Shown piece by piece: positions 5,453 through 5,720 of a DNA stretch of 5,720 nucleotides (positions within the stretch are counted from its first letter, which is position 1; the number at the start of each line of letters is the position of its first letter). The notes under the pieces are model-generated. The model was not told the DNA's origin. It saw only the letters and a list, made by a program, of their open reading frames with translations, and made no database searches. A program made the translations under genes and the position numbers. The DNA is from Porticoccaceae bacterium (lineage in GTDB: Bacteria; Pseudomonadota; Gammaproteobacteria; Pseudomonadales; Porticoccaceae), in the NCBI GenBank assembly GCA_003491845.1, contig DNBN01000029.1, forward strand, positions 517 through 6,236, written 5' to 3'.

Positions 5453-5720
5453 ATGACCCAAAAAGCGCGGGCACTAGATTACTGGATTCGTAATGATTTC
5501 AGAGCGATGAATACAGAACTAGAAGAATTATATTTCAAAAAAAGCGATTCGACTGAATCTGTGGGTAATGATACTAAAAACCAACTTGTGAGTGAGGGTA
5601 GATCGCTGATAAAAGATCTGCTTGATGAAGGCAATACTGATGAAGGTTTTGATAGCGGATTTGAATTACTCGGCGATGTAGGTTTTTACATGGCTGCTTG
5701 TCGTCGACATGATATAACCG
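5453..5720 (+). CDS. Partial PrnB/DUF1864-like protein (indolic dioxygenase-like superfamily), cut by the window end
   Basis: The frame is open from the ATG to the last base (89 codons plus one nucleotide), with ribosome binding site AGGA at 5441-5444, 8 nt upstream. The visible part is rich in acidic residues and helical in character: ALDYWIRNDF at 7-16, MNTELEELYF at 19-28, EGRSLIKDLLDEGNTDEGFD at 48-67 and LLGDVGFYMAACRRH at 72-86. From memory, the last segment aligns with the DIGFFLGSLKRH stretch of PrnB, the ring-rearranging enzyme of pyrrolnitrin synthesis, and the overall pattern fits DUF1864 proteins. Family members are about 360-400 residues, so roughly three quarters is missing, including the haem-ligand region. 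It diverges from a Lrp/AsnC regulator, which suggests an amino-acid-related substrate. This is not evidence for pyrrolnitrin synthesis. The gene itself is certain; the family is moderately sure. Confidence 0.6.
   Translation, partial: MTQKARALDYWIRNDFRAMNTELEELYFKKSDSTESVGNDTKNQLVSEGRSLIKDLLDEGNTDEGFDSGFELLGDVGFYMAACRRHDIT

Overview
The window looks like chromosomal DNA of a Gram-negative, probably marine gammaproteobacterium. This is inferred from the moderately AT-rich base composition, a secreted beta-propeller protein with a GGGGC/LPLLLL/RRR C-terminal sorting tail, and a Lrp-type regulator facing a PrnB-like gene. No phage, IS, tRNA, rRNA or CRISPR signal was seen. There are four complete genes and one gene cut by the right edge.

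Region 1 (1-1632, + strand): a short leader with a terminator-like hairpin precedes a GntR/HutC-type repressor with a UTRA ligand-binding domain. It is followed after 63 bp by a TauE/SafE-family membrane exporter whose ribosome binding site lies inside a small palindrome. The pair reads as a ligand-responsive regulator with the permease it probably controls.

Region 2 (1633-2092): a 460-bp non-coding stretch. It holds two candidate promoters (1689-1717 and a sigma-S-like -10 at 1801-1811) and a nested set of inverted repeats at 1846-1922 that could form competing or pseudoknotted RNA structures. A 9-codon ORF with a strong Shine-Dalgarno sequence follows at 2007-2036. Taken together it may be a long regulated leader for the next gene, and it is the least explained part of the window.

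Region 3 (2093-4819, + strand): a 908-residue exported multidomain protein. It has a signal peptide, a short beta-helix-like N-terminal segment, a choice-of-anchor B (LVIVD-type) beta-propeller, a Calx-beta domain, two PKD/REJ-like Ig domains, and a Cys-containing C-terminal membrane-sorting tail that resembles JDVT-CTERM.

Region 4 (4820-5720): a Lrp/AsnC-family regulator on the minus strand converges on the propeller gene with a 13-bp gap. It diverges from a partial + strand gene resembling the PrnB/DUF1864 family, which belongs to the tryptophan/indoleamine dioxygenase-like haem superfamily. The 140-bp divergent spacer carries a 12/15 match to the Lrp consensus and a spaced 10-bp direct repeat, so the Lrp-type protein probably controls both itself and the PrnB-like gene. 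The chemistry of that enzyme in this setting is unknown.
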